Position numbers and translations under genes: made by a program
Notes under the pieces: model-generated
Database searches by the model: none
Told to the model about the DNA's origin: nothing
The model's input: the letters and a program-made list of their open reading frames with translations, nothing else
Source of the DNA: Gluconacetobacter azotocaptans
GTDB taxonomy: Bacteria > Pseudomonadota > Alphaproteobacteria > Acetobacterales > Acetobacteraceae
Reading direction: 5' to 3'
Length of the DNA stretch: 64,000 nt
Assembly: GCF_014174355.1 (NCBI RefSeq)
Contig: NZ_JABEQF010000001.1
Location: forward strand, 310,001-374,000
Shown: in pieces, positions 17,916 to 26,762 of the stretch
Numbering within the stretch: the stretch's first letter is position 1
How the letters are laid out: the number at the start of each line of letters is the position of its first letter

Positions 17916-19517
17916 ATGACAAATGCTTTGCAGCCTCCGGCGGCCACGCGCCGCCAGATGCTGACTCGAATCGGTATCCTGGGTGGCAGCGCGGCCCTTT
18001 ATCAGGCGATGACCAGCCTGGGCCACGCGGCCGGCACCGACTTTCGCGGCGCGCCGGCCCTGACCGGGGCGAAGCGCGGCACGCGGGTGCTGGTGCTGGG
18101 CGCCGGCCTGGCCGGCATGCTGGCCGCCTATGAACTGCGCAAGGCCGGCTATCAGGTCCGGATCCTCGAATTCCAGAACCGCAGCGGCGGCCGCAACATT
18201 TCGTTGCGTGGAGGCGACACGCTGACGGAACTGGGGGGTGCCACGCAGAAGGTCCAGTTCGCCCCCGGCAACTATATCAATCCCGGCCCGTGGCGCATCC
18301 CCTACCACCACCAGGGACTGTTGCATTATTGTCGCGAGTTCGGGGTGGAGCTGGAACCGTTCGTCGAACTGAACCACAATTCATGGTTGCATTCGTCCAC
18401 CAATTTCGGTGGCAAGCCGGTGCGCTATCGCGACTATGCCGCCGACTTTATGGGCTTCACGGCGGAACTGCTGTCCAAGTCCATCGACCAGCACAAGCTG
18501 GATGAGGCCGTCTCGGCCGACGAGCGCGCGCATGTCGCGGCGGCGATGCGCGGCTGGGCCGGGCTGGATGCCGACGGCGCGTATCGCAAGGGCGTCACCA
18601 GTTCATTGCGCCGTGGTTTCGCGAAGCCGCAGGGCGGCGGCGTGGATGGCGCGCCGATTCCGTCCGACCTGTTCGCCCGCGACGAGGTCATGCGCTCGGG
18701 CCTGTGGCAGTGGCTGGCGTTCCACGAGCGGCTGGACATGCAGACGACCATGTTCCAGCCGGTCGGCGGCATGGACCAGGTCGGCAAGGGCTTCACCCGG
18801 CAGGTTCATGACCTGATCACCCTGAACTGCAAGGTCTCGTCCATCCATCAGGACGATCATGGCGTTCAGGTCACCTATAACGACATGGCCAATGGCGGCG
18901 CCGTCCGGCAGGAAAGCGCGGATTATTGCGTCTGCACCATTCCCCTGTCGGTGCTGTCGCAGCTCGATATCCAGGTCAGCGGCCCGCTGAAGGCCGCGAT
19001 CGCCGCGGTGCCCTACGCCTCGTCGGTCAAGCTGGGCATGGAGTTCAACCGCCGCTTCTGGGAAGAAGATGACCAGATCTATGGCGGCATCAGCTTCACC
19101 GACCAGCCGATCAGCCAGATTTCCTACCCCAGCCATGGCTATTTCTCGCGGGGGCCGGCGGTCCTGCTGGGCGGCTATATGTTCGGCCCTGCCGCCTACG
19201 ATTTCGCGGGCATGACCCCGGCCGAGCGAATTGAGCACGGCCTGGCGCAGGGCTCGGTGATCCATCCGAACTATCGCAAGGAATTCCGCGGCGGCGTGGC
19301 CGTGTCCTGGAGCCGGATGCCCTGGACGCTGGGATGCTGCTCCATGTGGACCGAGCAGAGCCGCAAGATGCACTACAAGACATTGTGCGCGGTGGACAAC
19401 CGGATCGTCCTGGCCGGCGAACATGCCTCCTATATCGGCTGCTGGCAGGAAGGCGCGATCCTGTCCTCGCTGGACGCCATCACCCGTCTGCACAAACGCG
19501 CGCTGGGAGCTGCCTGA
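17916..19517 (+). CDS. Tat-exported flavin amine oxidase
   Basis: A 533-residue FAD enzyme of the monoamine oxidase / L-amino acid oxidase family. A twin-arginine export signal is at the N-terminus (TRRQMLT at 11-17, then a hydrophobic stretch). The FAD dinucleotide site is VLGAGLAG at 60-67, and the FAD C-terminal motif lies near the end (LAGEHASY). It oxidises an amine or amino acid to the imine in the periplasm. The ATG follows GGGGAAG. The stop codon overlaps the start of a cytochrome c gene, followed by an exported RidA gene, so electrons probably pass to the cytochrome rather than to oxygen. The substrate is unknown. Confidence 0.9.
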   Translation: MTNALQPPAATRRQMLTRIGILGGSAALYQAMTSLGHAAGTDFRGAPALTGAKRGTRVLVLGAGLAGMLAAYELRKAGYQVRILEFQNRSGGRNISLRGGDTLTELGGATQKVQFAPGNYINPGPWRIPYHHQGLLHYCREFGVELEPFVELNHNSWLHSSTNFGGKPVRYRDYAADFMGFTAELLSKSIDQHKLDEAVSADERAHVAAAMRGWAGLDADGAYRKGVTSSLRRGFAKPQGGGVDGAPIPSDLFARDEVMRSGLWQWLAFHERLDMQTTMFQPVGGMDQVGKGFTRQVHDLITLNCKVSSIHQDDHGVQVTYNDMANGGAVRQESADYCVCTIPLSVLSQLDIQVSGPLKAAIAAVPYASSVKLGMEFNRRFWEEDDQIYGGISFTDQPISQISYPSHGYFSRGPAVLLGGYMFGPAAYDFAGMTPAERIEHGLAQGSVIHPNYRKEFRGGVAVSWSRMPWTLGCCSMWTEQSRKMHYKTLCAVDNRIVLAGEHASYIGCWQEGAILSSLDAITRLHKRALGAA

Positions 19518-19936
19518 TGCGTCCCGCTATCCTTCTGCTCGCCGGCCTGGTCGCCGGCACGACCCTTGCCACGCAGGCGCGCGCCGACAGCGCCAGCGCC
19601 GTCGTCGGCCATCTGCAGCCCCTGACCGACGGGGCCTCGATCTACCAGCATGTCTGCCAGGGGTGCCACATGCCCGACGGCCGTGGCGCGATGGGGTCGG
19701 GGGCGCGCTTTCCGGCCTTGGCCGGCAACGCCAAGCTGGTCAGCGCGGATTATCCTGCCTACGTCATCCTGAACGGGTTCGGCGGCATGCCGTCGTTCGC
19801 CGGGCTGCTGACCGACAAGCAGGTGGCGGACGTCGTGAACTATGTCCGCACGCATTTCGGAAATCACTACACCGACGCCCTGAAGCCCGCTGACGTCGCC
19901 GCGCAGCGCCCGGCCATTACCCCCGAAGAGGAATAA
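19517..19936 (+). CDS. periplasmic class I cytochrome c
   Basis: A 139-residue exported cytochrome. A cleavable signal peptide (about residues 1-23, ending ARA) precedes one haem motif CQGCH (Cys47, Cys50, His51); Met91 in GGMPSF is the likely axial ligand. It would accept electrons from the flavoprotein encoded upstream and pass them to a quinol or terminal oxidase. The start codon overlaps the oxidase stop (TGATG), and the next gene begins five bases after its stop, so the three are one operon. Confidence 0.92.
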   Translation: MRPAILLLAGLVAGTTLATQARADSASAVVGHLQPLTDGASIYQHVCQGCHMPDGRGAMGSGARFPALAGNAKLVSADYPAYVILNGFGGMPSFAGLLTDKQVADVVNYVRTHFGNHYTDALKPADVAAQRPAITPEEE

Positions 19937-19940
19937 GAAC

Positions 19941-20450
19941 ATGACGACATTCAAAATCGTTCGCGGTGCCGTGCTGGCGGCGGTTCTGGGCGCGGCCGGC
20001 CTGTCGTCGGCCCGGGCGGAAGGGGTAGTGCGCCACGTCGATCCGGCGAGCCATTTCCCCATCGCCACGGCGATCGAGGTGCTCCCCGGGGCGACCACCA
20101 TCTATCTGAGCGGCATGGGCGCTCCGCCGGCCGACAAATCGGCCAAGCCCAACACGCTGGCGGCCTATGGCGACACCGAAACGCAGGTCCGTGCGTCGCT
20201 GCAGCGCATCCAGGGCGAACTGGCGAAGCTGAAGCTGAGCCTGGGCGACGTCGTGCAGATGCATATCTACATGGTGGCCGATCCCAAGCTGGGGAAGATC
20301 GATTTCCCGGGCATGATGAAAGCCTACACCGAGTTCTTCGGCACGCCCGCGCAGCCCAGGCTGCCGACCCGCTCGGCCTTCGAGGTCGCGCATCTGGCCA
20401 ATCCGGGCTGGCTTGTGGAAATCGAGGTCACGGCGGTTCGCGCCCCGTAA
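19941..20450 (+). CDS. exported RidA-family protein
   Basis: A 169-residue protein of the RidA/YjgF/UK114 family with a signal peptide (about 1-26, ending ARAE). RidA hydrolyses reactive enamines and imines made by amino acid metabolism. The active-site arginine is present in the C-terminal signature (Arg144 in TRSAFEV) as is the Glu of VEIEV (Glu162). Most RidA proteins are cytoplasmic; here export matches the Tat-exported oxidase, whose imine product it would deaminate. The ATG follows AGAGGAA. It is the last gene of the operon. Confidence 0.9.
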   Translation: MTTFKIVRGAVLAAVLGAAGLSSARAEGVVRHVDPASHFPIATAIEVLPGATTIYLSGMGAPPADKSAKPNTLAAYGDTETQVRASLQRIQGELAKLKLSLGDVVQMHIYMVADPKLGKIDFPGMMKAYTEFFGTPAQPRLPTRSAFEVAHLANPGWLVEIEVTAVRAP

Positions 20451-20614
20451 GTTCAGCGCAGGCGGTTTCAGCCCCGGCCGGCAGGCATGTCCCTGCGGCT
20501 CGGGGCTGGCCGTTGATCGATCGCCGTCCAACATCGAATTATGTTTGGCGGCAGGCAACCTTATGCGGATGCCGTGCATTAGGGTGCCGGGATAATCGAC
20601 TGGGAGACCGTCGG

Positions 20615-21118
20615 GTGACGGATCTGGTTTCGCGCGCTGCCGCCTTTGCGACAGCCGCACACGCCGGTGTTGGCCAACGCCGGAAATACACCAATGAACC
20701 CTTTATCGTGCACCCGCGGCGTGTCGCCGAACTGGTTGCCAGCACTGGCGCGCGCGACGAGGTGGTGGCGGCCGCGTGGCTGCATGACGTGGTCGAGGAC
20801 ACGCACGTCACGCTGGCCGAGATCGAGGCCGTGTTCGGTGCCGAGATCGCAACGCTGGTGGATATGGTGACGGATGTCGCCCCCCGGAAAGACGGGGCGC
20901 GTGCGGTGTGCCTGGGGCTGAACCGGGACCACCTGGCCAAGGCCTCGGCCGAGGCGCAGACGATCAGCATCGCCAGCCTGATGGACAATGCCGAACTGAT
21001 CACCCGATACGAAGCCGACCAGGCAAAGCATCACCTGCAGGAAAAACTGGAGCTCCTGCGGGTTCTGGGCAAGGGTGACGCCGGGTTGTACATTCAGGCG
21101 GCCATGGTCGTGGCCTGA
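20615..21118 (+). CDS. single-domain SpoT/MESH1-like HD hydrolase
   Basis: A 167-residue HD-domain protein resembling the hydrolase half of RelA/SpoT. The motifs are AHAGVGQRRK (His16), FIVHPRR (His33), HDVVEDT (His57, Asp58, Glu61, Asp62) and the later MDNAE acidic segment. No synthetase, TGS or ACT domain follows, so it is a small alarmone hydrolase or a metal phosphohydrolase of related kind. The GTG start is preceded by GGGAG; a longer frame upstream to 20513 has no support. It stands alone after the RidA operon. Confidence 0.85.
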   Translation: MTDLVSRAAAFATAAHAGVGQRRKYTNEPFIVHPRRVAELVASTGARDEVVAAAWLHDVVEDTHVTLAEIEAVFGAEIATLVDMVTDVAPRKDGARAVCLGLNRDHLAKASAEAQTISIASLMDNAELITRYEADQAKHHLQEKLELLRVLGKGDAGLYIQAAMVVA

Positions 21119-21233
21119 GAGCCCATTCCGAGGGGGGCAGTGCCGCAAGCGTGACGGCGCCACGTGTCGAACATGCGCAACTTTCCGCGCCGGGTGATGT
21201 TGACATTCTCATCCCCCAACGGGAGGTCTCGTC

Positions 21234-21398
21234 ATGCAAACAGATGAAAGCGTCAAGCCGGATCTGCGGTCCCTCTCACAGGACCGCGATCGAAATTGTG
21301 CCCCGATCGGTTATCCGCCGGTGGCCGATTCCCTGTGTTTCGAAACCGTACCCCTGGGCATGCCTCGTTCTGACGGCACAGCCTCCTCGTCGTCGTGA
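21234..21398 (+). CDS. possible 54-residue protein
   Basis: A short open frame with a strong ribosome binding site (GGGAGG seven bases before the ATG) in a 532-base gap. The product is polar, with a serine-rich end and Cys residues at 22 and 35; I recognise no domain. A TTGACA hexamer at 21200-21205 lies just ahead but without a spaced -10 box. Codon use is not distinctive. The rest of the gap (21119-21233 and 21399-21650) shows nothing I can name. Confidence 0.3.
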   Translation: MQTDESVKPDLRSLSQDRDRNCAPIGYPPVADSLCFETVPLGMPRSDGTASSSS

Positions 21399-21650
21399 CG
21401 GTGTAGTTCCGGATCCGATCGCTCGGCGACCGGGTCCGGGACAAGGGCCTGAATCGGGATCGCCGTCACAAGTCCGTGTGCAATGCTGTGCAATATGGCC
21501 GTTGCGTGCGCCGTATTGCAGCGCCGGGATACTTTGTAACAAAATGAGATGAATCTTCCATGAAATTTTTATTAAGGTAACACGGATTGCTCCGGTCCGG
21601 ACGCCGGAATAATCATCTTTGATGATGTTCTGGCGAGAGTAACGTGTTTG

Positions 21651-22298
21651 ATGAATCAAATCAGTAAAGCACCTGATGCGCACTGGAACAGTTATTACGC
21701 CTCTGATGATGTGCCGATGTTGCCGTCCCAGTTCTCGGTTTTTGTGGCTTCGGAATTTCCCGATGCCGATTTCATCATCGATATCGGTTGTGGAAACGGC
21801 CGGGATGCTTTTTTCTTCTGCAAGCAGGGCTATCGCGTCGTGGCGGTGGATGCCTGTGCGGCGGCAATCGATTCGATCGAGGGCAAGGGCGCAGGCATCG
21901 GGGGGCCGCTGGCTCTGCAATGCCGGATCGACGCCATCGGAACGGCTGCGGAAATCGGCAGGGTTCTGACCGAGAACGGTATCGAGGGCCAGGGCGTGAT
22001 CTATGCCCGTTTCTTCCTGCATGCCGTCGACCACGGCGGCGAAAATGCGTTCCTGGAGGTCTGCCGGGAGATTTCGACCCTGCGGGACGTGTCCGTGGCG
22101 GTGGAATTTCGCACCATCCGGGACAGGAGCCTTCCGAAGGAGACGCCGGATCATTTCCGGCGGTATCTCAACCCCGTCGAATTCGTGCAGAATGCCGCGC
22201 GCTTCGGGTTCAGGACAGTATACCTGACCGAAGGGTTCGGGTTCGCCAAATATAGATCCGATGACGCCCATGTCGCGCGCGTGATCCTGGCACAATGA
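21651..22298 (+). CDS. class I SAM-dependent methyltransferase
   Basis: A 215-residue methyltransferase with motif I (IIDIGCGNGRDAFFF, near residues 43-57) followed by VVAVDAC at the strand-2 acid. The rest resembles the small, tellurite-resistance-like or glycan-associated class I enzymes. The ATG at 21651 is preceded by an in-frame TTG that is less likely. Its stop overlaps the start of the LicD-type gene by four bases (ATGA), so the two are translated together and the acceptor may be a surface glycan or a phospho-choline-type head group. Confidence 0.85.
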   Translation: MNQISKAPDAHWNSYYASDDVPMLPSQFSVFVASEFPDADFIIDIGCGNGRDAFFFCKQGYRVVAVDACAAAIDSIEGKGAGIGGPLALQCRIDAIGTAAEIGRVLTENGIEGQGVIYARFFLHAVDHGGENAFLEVCREISTLRDVSVAVEFRTIRDRSLPKETPDHFRRYLNPVEFVQNAARFGFRTVYLTEGFGFAKYRSDDAHVARVILAQ

Positions 22299-23623
22299 AT
22301 GTAGCCTTGCCTGATGGGGCGATCGGCGGGATATTTCCGAGGTCTCTGGTCCAGATTGCGGACTTCATTAACGCGGCGGCCCCGAGCCTGTTCTTCGGCG
22401 GATCCGGCGGATCGCCGCTGAGCGTCGGAATAGCGGGACGGGTGCGCTTCCTGCGCCTTGGGTTGCATGGCGCGGGCCCGCTGCATCTGTTCCATGTCGA
22501 GGTCAGGGACCGGAGCGGGGCGATGAACCTGCATCCCCGCCAGGTGACCGCGAGTTCCCTCTACGGCATGTCCGACAAATCCCCCAGGGAGCAGAAGCAG
22601 GCCTTGCAGGCACGTGCCCTGTCCCTGCTGTACTATCCCGTCGTGGGTGGGGATGGCCTGCATACGGCGGATGAGGACACCACCCCCTGGGTGCAGATCG
22701 ATCTGCAGCGCCCGACCACTGTCGAAAGCATCCGCATCAGGAACCGGACCGATGTCTGGGCATGCCGCAACTGGTCCCTGACCGTGGAAGCGTCCGAGGA
22801 TGGTCAGGACTGGCGGGCGGTATACGATCATCGAGCCGTCGTCGACGCGGTGAGCGTTCTGGTAGAGCAGCAGATCGCAAATGCGGCGTCGCCGGAACAG
22901 GGACGGGCCTTTCATCTGTACTGGCGGACCCTGCGCGTGTTCCTGTCCGGAGCGATCATCGAGCACGCCTTTTTCGACACGCTGTCGATCAGCGATGATG
23001 AACGCGGTATTCTTGGCGACGTCCTCAACACCAGGCTACTGTACCGATTCCAGCAGGAGATTACCGCGCACGGCATGGCGCGGACGTTCCGCTACTGGAG
23101 CGCCGACGAAAAAAAGAAATATGTCGAGGATGCGCTGGCGATCGTGGATGCCCTGAAGGACCTGTCGCCCCATGTCATGATCGGCTACGGGGCCGTGCTG
23201 TCCTATATCCGGTCGGGCGATCTGATGCCGCACGACGACGATATCGACGTGGTCATCGCGATGGATCAGGCCGCCTTCGCGGATATTCCCGCGGCCACGC
23301 GCGCGGTCAGCGCCTTCCTGACCGAACGGGGGTTCAGGCTCGACGGAGATTTCTTCTCGCATCGGTGGGTGGCGGCGCGGGATGACAAGACGTTGGATGT
23401 CTTCGTCGGCCTTTATTCGGGTGACACCGTCCGGTTCTATCCCGGACCGCCAGGAGGATGCGCGATCGTGGACGTGTTTCCCACGATCCCGGTCAGATTG
23501 TGCGACTGCATCGTTCCGATCCCGGCCAACCCGTTCCGCTACGTCGAGGCCATTTACGGCCCGTCATGGCGCATTCCGCAGCCTCTGTTCAGCCACGACT
23601 GGAACGAAGACGCGTTTGCGTGA
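22295..23623 (+). CDS. discoidin-domain LicD-family protein
   Basis: A 442-residue protein with two recognisable parts. The middle-N-terminal section (about residues 95-180, with WVQIDLQRPTTVESIRIRNR and LTVEASEDGQDW) is an F5/8 type C (discoidin) carbohydrate-binding fold. The C-terminal part (about 285-440) is a LicD-type nucleotidyltransferase domain with the motif LMPHDDDIDVV, which in the family transfers phosphocholine or ribitol phosphate to cell-surface polysaccharide. I see no signal peptide. Fusion of the two modules is unusual. It overlaps the methyltransferase gene by four bases and is followed by the fetAB-like pair after 115 bases. Confidence 0.83.
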   Translation: MNVALPDGAIGGIFPRSLVQIADFINAAAPSLFFGGSGGSPLSVGIAGRVRFLRLGLHGAGPLHLFHVEVRDRSGAMNLHPRQVTASSLYGMSDKSPREQKQALQARALSLLYYPVVGGDGLHTADEDTTPWVQIDLQRPTTVESIRIRNRTDVWACRNWSLTVEASEDGQDWRAVYDHRAVVDAVSVLVEQQIANAASPEQGRAFHLYWRTLRVFLSGAIIEHAFFDTLSISDDERGILGDVLNTRLLYRFQQEITAHGMARTFRYWSADEKKKYVEDALAIVDALKDLSPHVMIGYGAVLSYIRSGDLMPHDDDIDVVIAMDQAAFADIPAATRAVSAFLTERGFRLDGDFFSHRWVAARDDKTLDVFVGLYSGDTVRFYPGPPGGCAIVDVFPTIPVRLCDCIVPIPANPFRYVEAIYGPSWRIPQPLFSHDWNEDAFA

Positions 23624-23738
23624 CGTCGGCCGCGCCCTGCCAATGGGCGGTGGGGGGCATTATGGTGTCTTTCGCGCCTCAACCAGTGGGTCTACAGCTT
23701 GAAGAGCATGTCGCCCCGGGCCTTCTGAAGGACCGTGG

Positions 23739-24416
23739 GTGACGTCATTGCCCAGCATGGATTCACGTGGTTCCACCAGAGTGTCGGATCGAACCCATTC
23801 CCGCCCCCTGTGCCCCGCCGGCCTGTCGCTACGGGGCCTGCGCAACTCCCATGCCGGGCCCTTCGATGTCGATGTGCCACGGGGGCGCTGTCTGGTCGTC
23901 ACCGGCATGTCGGGGGCCGGCAAGTCGGTCCTGTTGCGGATGATCGCCGACCTGGACCCGCATCAGGGGGGCGTCGCGCTGGATGGCGTCGCCTGCGCCG
24001 ACATGCCGGCGCATCAATGGCGGCGGCAGGTGCTTTATCTGCCCGCCGAACCCGGGTGGTGGTCCGACATCGTGCTGGACCACATGCCCGACGCTGCCGA
24101 GACCCGCGGGTTGCTGGTGCAGGTCGGCCTGCGTGAGGGCGTGTTGCGGACCCCGGTGCACCGCCTGTCGACCGGCGAACGGCAACGCCTGGCGCTGGTC
24201 CGTGCGCTGCTGCTGCAGCCGGGCGTGCTGCTGCTGGACGAACCGTGTTCCGCGCTGGACGAGGCGACCACCCGGAAGGTCGAAGCCCTGCTGGGCGATC
24301 GGAAGGCAAAAGGAATGGCGATCGTCCTGGTTTCGCACGATCAGGCGCAGGCCGACCGCATGGCGGACCTTCGCCGCCATATGATGTCCGGTCATTTCAC
24401 CGGGGATGCGGCATGA
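23739..24416 (+). CDS. FetA-like ABC transporter ATPase
   Basis: A 225-residue ABC ATPase. Walker A is GMSGAGKS near residue 56, the signature is LSTGERQR near 143, Walker B is VLLLDEP and the switch histidine is in LVSHDQ. It resembles the FetA (YbbL) ATPase, which with FetB exports iron and protects against oxidative stress in E. coli. The GTG start has GAAGGA six bases upstream; an ATG at 23757 is the alternative. It overlaps the permease gene by four bases (ATGA). Confidence 0.86.
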   Translation: MTSLPSMDSRGSTRVSDRTHSRPLCPAGLSLRGLRNSHAGPFDVDVPRGRCLVVTGMSGAGKSVLLRMIADLDPHQGGVALDGVACADMPAHQWRRQVLYLPAEPGWWSDIVLDHMPDAAETRGLLVQVGLREGVLRTPVHRLSTGERQRLALVRALLLQPGVLLLDEPCSALDEATTRKVEALLGDRKAKGMAIVLVSHDQAQADRMADLRRHMMSGHFTGDAA

Positions 24417-25207
24417 CCCCGATCCTGCTGACGACGTCAGACCTGCTGCTGGCCGCGGGCCTGATCGGTATCTGCGTGCTGCTGTCCGTCGTGCTGTCGC
24501 TGGACATTCATCGCACGCTGGCGATCGCGGCGGTGCGGATGGCCGCCCAGCTGGTCCTGACCGGCAGCGTCCTGCTGTTCGTGTTCGGCAGATCGTCGGT
24601 GTGGCTGACGTTTCTGGTGCTGGCCTTCATGTTCGCGGCGGCCTCGTACGAGGTCGGCTCCCGCCAGCAGGTATGCCTGGCTCCGTCATGGCATTTCGGC
24701 ATCGGGGGCTTCGCCACGATTTTCGGTACGGTGGTCGTGGTGCTGGTCGGGCTGCTGACGGCGTTGCAGCCGCACCCGTGGTACCAGGCGCGCATCGCCA
24801 TCCCGATGACAGGCCTGCTGCTGGGCAACGTCATGAACGCGACCAGCCTGTCGATGAACACGCTGCTGTCGGCCGTGGGGCGCGAGCGCGCGGCCATCGA
24901 GGCGCGGATCATCCTGGGTGCCACGCGGGCCGAGGCGATGAACGGCCTGATCCGTCAGGCCATCCGCACCGCCCTGATCCCGACCCTGAACCAGATGGCG
25001 GCAGCCGGCGTCATTACCCTGCCGGGTATCATGACCGGGCAGATTCTCGCTGGGATGAACCCGCTGGACGCCTCCAAATACCAGATCGTGCTCATGAGCC
25101 TGATCGTGAGCGGAAACATGATCGGCGCCACTCTGTCGGCCGGCCTGACGGCGGCGCGCCTGACCGATGCGCGCGGGCGCCTGCGGCTGGACCGCCTGCG
25201 CGACTGA
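24413..25207 (+). CDS. FetB-like ABC permease
   Basis: A 264-residue, six-to-seven-segment inner membrane protein of the FetB (YbbM/UPF0014) family, the membrane partner of the ATPase encoded immediately upstream. The loop with GRERAAIEARIILGATRAEA and the GITLPGIMTGQILAG-like segment are typical. The pair is expected to export iron or another metal. The ATG lies within the ATPase stop codon, so expression is coupled. The downstream 194-base gap shows nothing recognisable before the efflux operon. Confidence 0.88.
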   Translation: MTPILLTTSDLLLAAGLIGICVLLSVVLSLDIHRTLAIAAVRMAAQLVLTGSVLLFVFGRSSVWLTFLVLAFMFAAASYEVGSRQQVCLAPSWHFGIGGFATIFGTVVVVLVGLLTALQPHPWYQARIAIPMTGLLLGNVMNATSLSMNTLLSAVGRERAAIEARIILGATRAEAMNGLIRQAIRTALIPTLNQMAAAGVITLPGIMTGQILAGMNPLDASKYQIVLMSLIVSGNMIGATLSAGLTAARLTDARGRLRLDRLRD

Positions 25208-25401
25208 CCTGCGGCACGCACGCCCGGATCGCTCGTGGTCGCGACATATTTTATTCTCTTGACGGAATAGGGGGGGACCTGTTCACGATCCGGGGAATCA
25301 TGCGATCCACGGAGTGCGGATGCTGTCAGGGCGTCGAGTGACGAAGCATGGCGGGCCGCGTCCGGGGCGACCGGGTGCCCGATAGGCCGGCCGGTGTGGC
25401 A

Positions 25402-25716
25402 ATGGTCCGCACCGCGACACGCGGTCGGACCTTCCGGTCAAGGGCCGGCCGTGCGGGACTGGCCCTGCTGCCGGTCCTGGTCCTGACAGGATGCGGGGGC
25501 GGCGCCGCGCCGCTTTTGATTATCTTCGGCGCGTTTTTCCCGGCCTGGATCTTTTGCGCCGTGCTGGGCCTGCTGGGTGGGGCGGTGCTTCGCCTGGTAC
25601 TGGGGCGGTTGGGTGTGCATGCCTATATCCGCCTGCCGGGCCTGTTCTATGCGGCCTGCATGGTGCTGCTGGGCGTGTCGGTCTGGCTGGCCTGGTATGG
25701 CGGGTCGGCCGCATGA
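25402..25716 (+). CDS. ytcA: YtcA-like small lipoprotein
   Basis: A 104-residue membrane protein. It has a lipobox (VLTGC near residue 28) after a basic signal sequence, then two hydrophobic segments (SFF-like FFPAWIFCAVLGLLGG and a second near the C-terminus). In E. coli ytcA lies directly before mdtN-mdtO-mdtP, and this protein holds the same place here. Its function is unproven. The ATG at 25402 was chosen because it gives a normal lipoprotein signal; an ATG at 25348 would add 18 residues. It overlaps the next gene by four bases. Confidence 0.75.
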   Translation: MVRTATRGRTFRSRAGRAGLALLPVLVLTGCGGGAAPLLIIFGAFFPAWIFCAVLGLLGGAVLRLVLGRLGVHAYIRLPGLFYAACMVLLGVSVWLAWYGGSAA

Positions 25717-26762
25717 CGCCTGAACAGCAGCGGCGATACGACGCGACCCGGCCTTATGCGCTGGGTTTGCTGGTGCTGGTTCTCCTGGCTGTCTGCCTGA
25801 CGGTCTGGCTGGCCTGGCAGCGCAATCGCGACTATGCCCGATCCGAGGCGGTGTCGATCGACGCCGAGATCGTGAACATGGCGCCGGAGGTGCCGGGGCG
25901 TATCGTCAGCCTTCCGGTCCGCACCAACCAGCATGTCCGCAAGGGCGACATCCTGTTCCAGATCGATCCCGAACCCTATCAGATCCGGTTGCGCCAGGCA
26001 CAGGCGATGCGCGATGCCGCGGCGGCGCGACTGGACCAGCGGCGCAGGATCGTGAATGGCGAGGCCGCGAACGCCGATGTCGCGCGGCGGCAGGTGACGC
26101 GCGCGCAGGCCAATCTGGATCTGGCGCGCATGACCGTCGCCCGGCTGCGGCCTTTGCTGGGCAAGGGCTATGTCACCGCGCAGGCGGTCGATCAGGCCGA
26201 AACCGCCCGGCGCGACGCCGAGGTCAGTCTGGCGCAGGCCGAAAGCCAGGCCAGAAGCCTGACGGACAATCTGGGCTCGACCGACGCGGCCGCAGCCGAC
26301 GACCGGCTGGCGCAGGCGCAGCTTGACCAGGCCCGCCGCGACCTGCGTGAAACCACGGTCCGCGCGCCCTGCGACGGCATCGTCGACGGGTTGAGGACAT
26401 CGGTCGGCCAGTATGTCGTGACCGGCGTGGCGCTGTTCGCCCTGATCGACAGCGAACAGTGGTATGCCGAGGCCAATCTGCGCGAAACCGACCTGGCACG
26501 GGTTCGTGCGGGCATGCATGCGACGGTCTGGGTGATGCAGGACCGGACCATTGCGATACGCGGCGAGGTGGACAGCATCGGCGCCGGGGTGCAGGACACT
26601 GGCAACATCACCCTGCAGGGCCGCCTGCCGGTGGTGGAGCGCGACCTGAACTGGGTCCGCATCGCCCAGCGTTTCCCGGTGCGGATTCGCCTGCTGGACC
26701 CGCCGCAGGCGCTGATGCGCGTCGGGGCCTCGGCCGTCGTGGTGATGGATGGGCCGTCATGA
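25713..26762 (+). CDS. mdtN: MdtN-like membrane fusion protein
   Basis: A 349-residue HlyD/EmrA-type periplasmic adaptor with one N-terminal membrane anchor (about 18-38), a biotinyl-lipoyl-like section (VPGRIVSLPVRTNQHVRKGD), a coiled-coil hairpin (about 95-195) and the return half (RAPCDGIVDGLRTSVGQYV). It joins the inner membrane pump to the outer membrane channel of the same operon. The ATG overlaps the stop of ytcA by four bases, and its own stop overlaps the mdtO-like start. Confidence 0.88.
   Translation: MTPEQQRRYDATRPYALGLLVLVLLAVCLTVWLAWQRNRDYARSEAVSIDAEIVNMAPEVPGRIVSLPVRTNQHVRKGDILFQIDPEPYQIRLRQAQAMRDAAAARLDQRRRIVNGEAANADVARRQVTRAQANLDLARMTVARLRPLLGKGYVTAQAVDQAETARRDAEVSLAQAESQARSLTDNLGSTDAAAADDRLAQAQLDQARRDLRETTVRAPCDGIVDGLRTSVGQYVVTGVALFALIDSEQWYAEANLRETDLARVRAGMHATVWVMQDRTIAIRGEVDSIGAGVQDTGNITLQGRLPVVERDLNWVRIAQRFPVRIRLLDPPQALMRVGASAVVVMDGPS

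Noticed and set aside
26459-26758. Upstream extension of the MdtO-like gene
   Set aside because: The extra residues overlap the MdtN coding region in another frame. The ATG at 26759 overlaps the mdtN stop in the same ATGA pattern as every junction of the operon.
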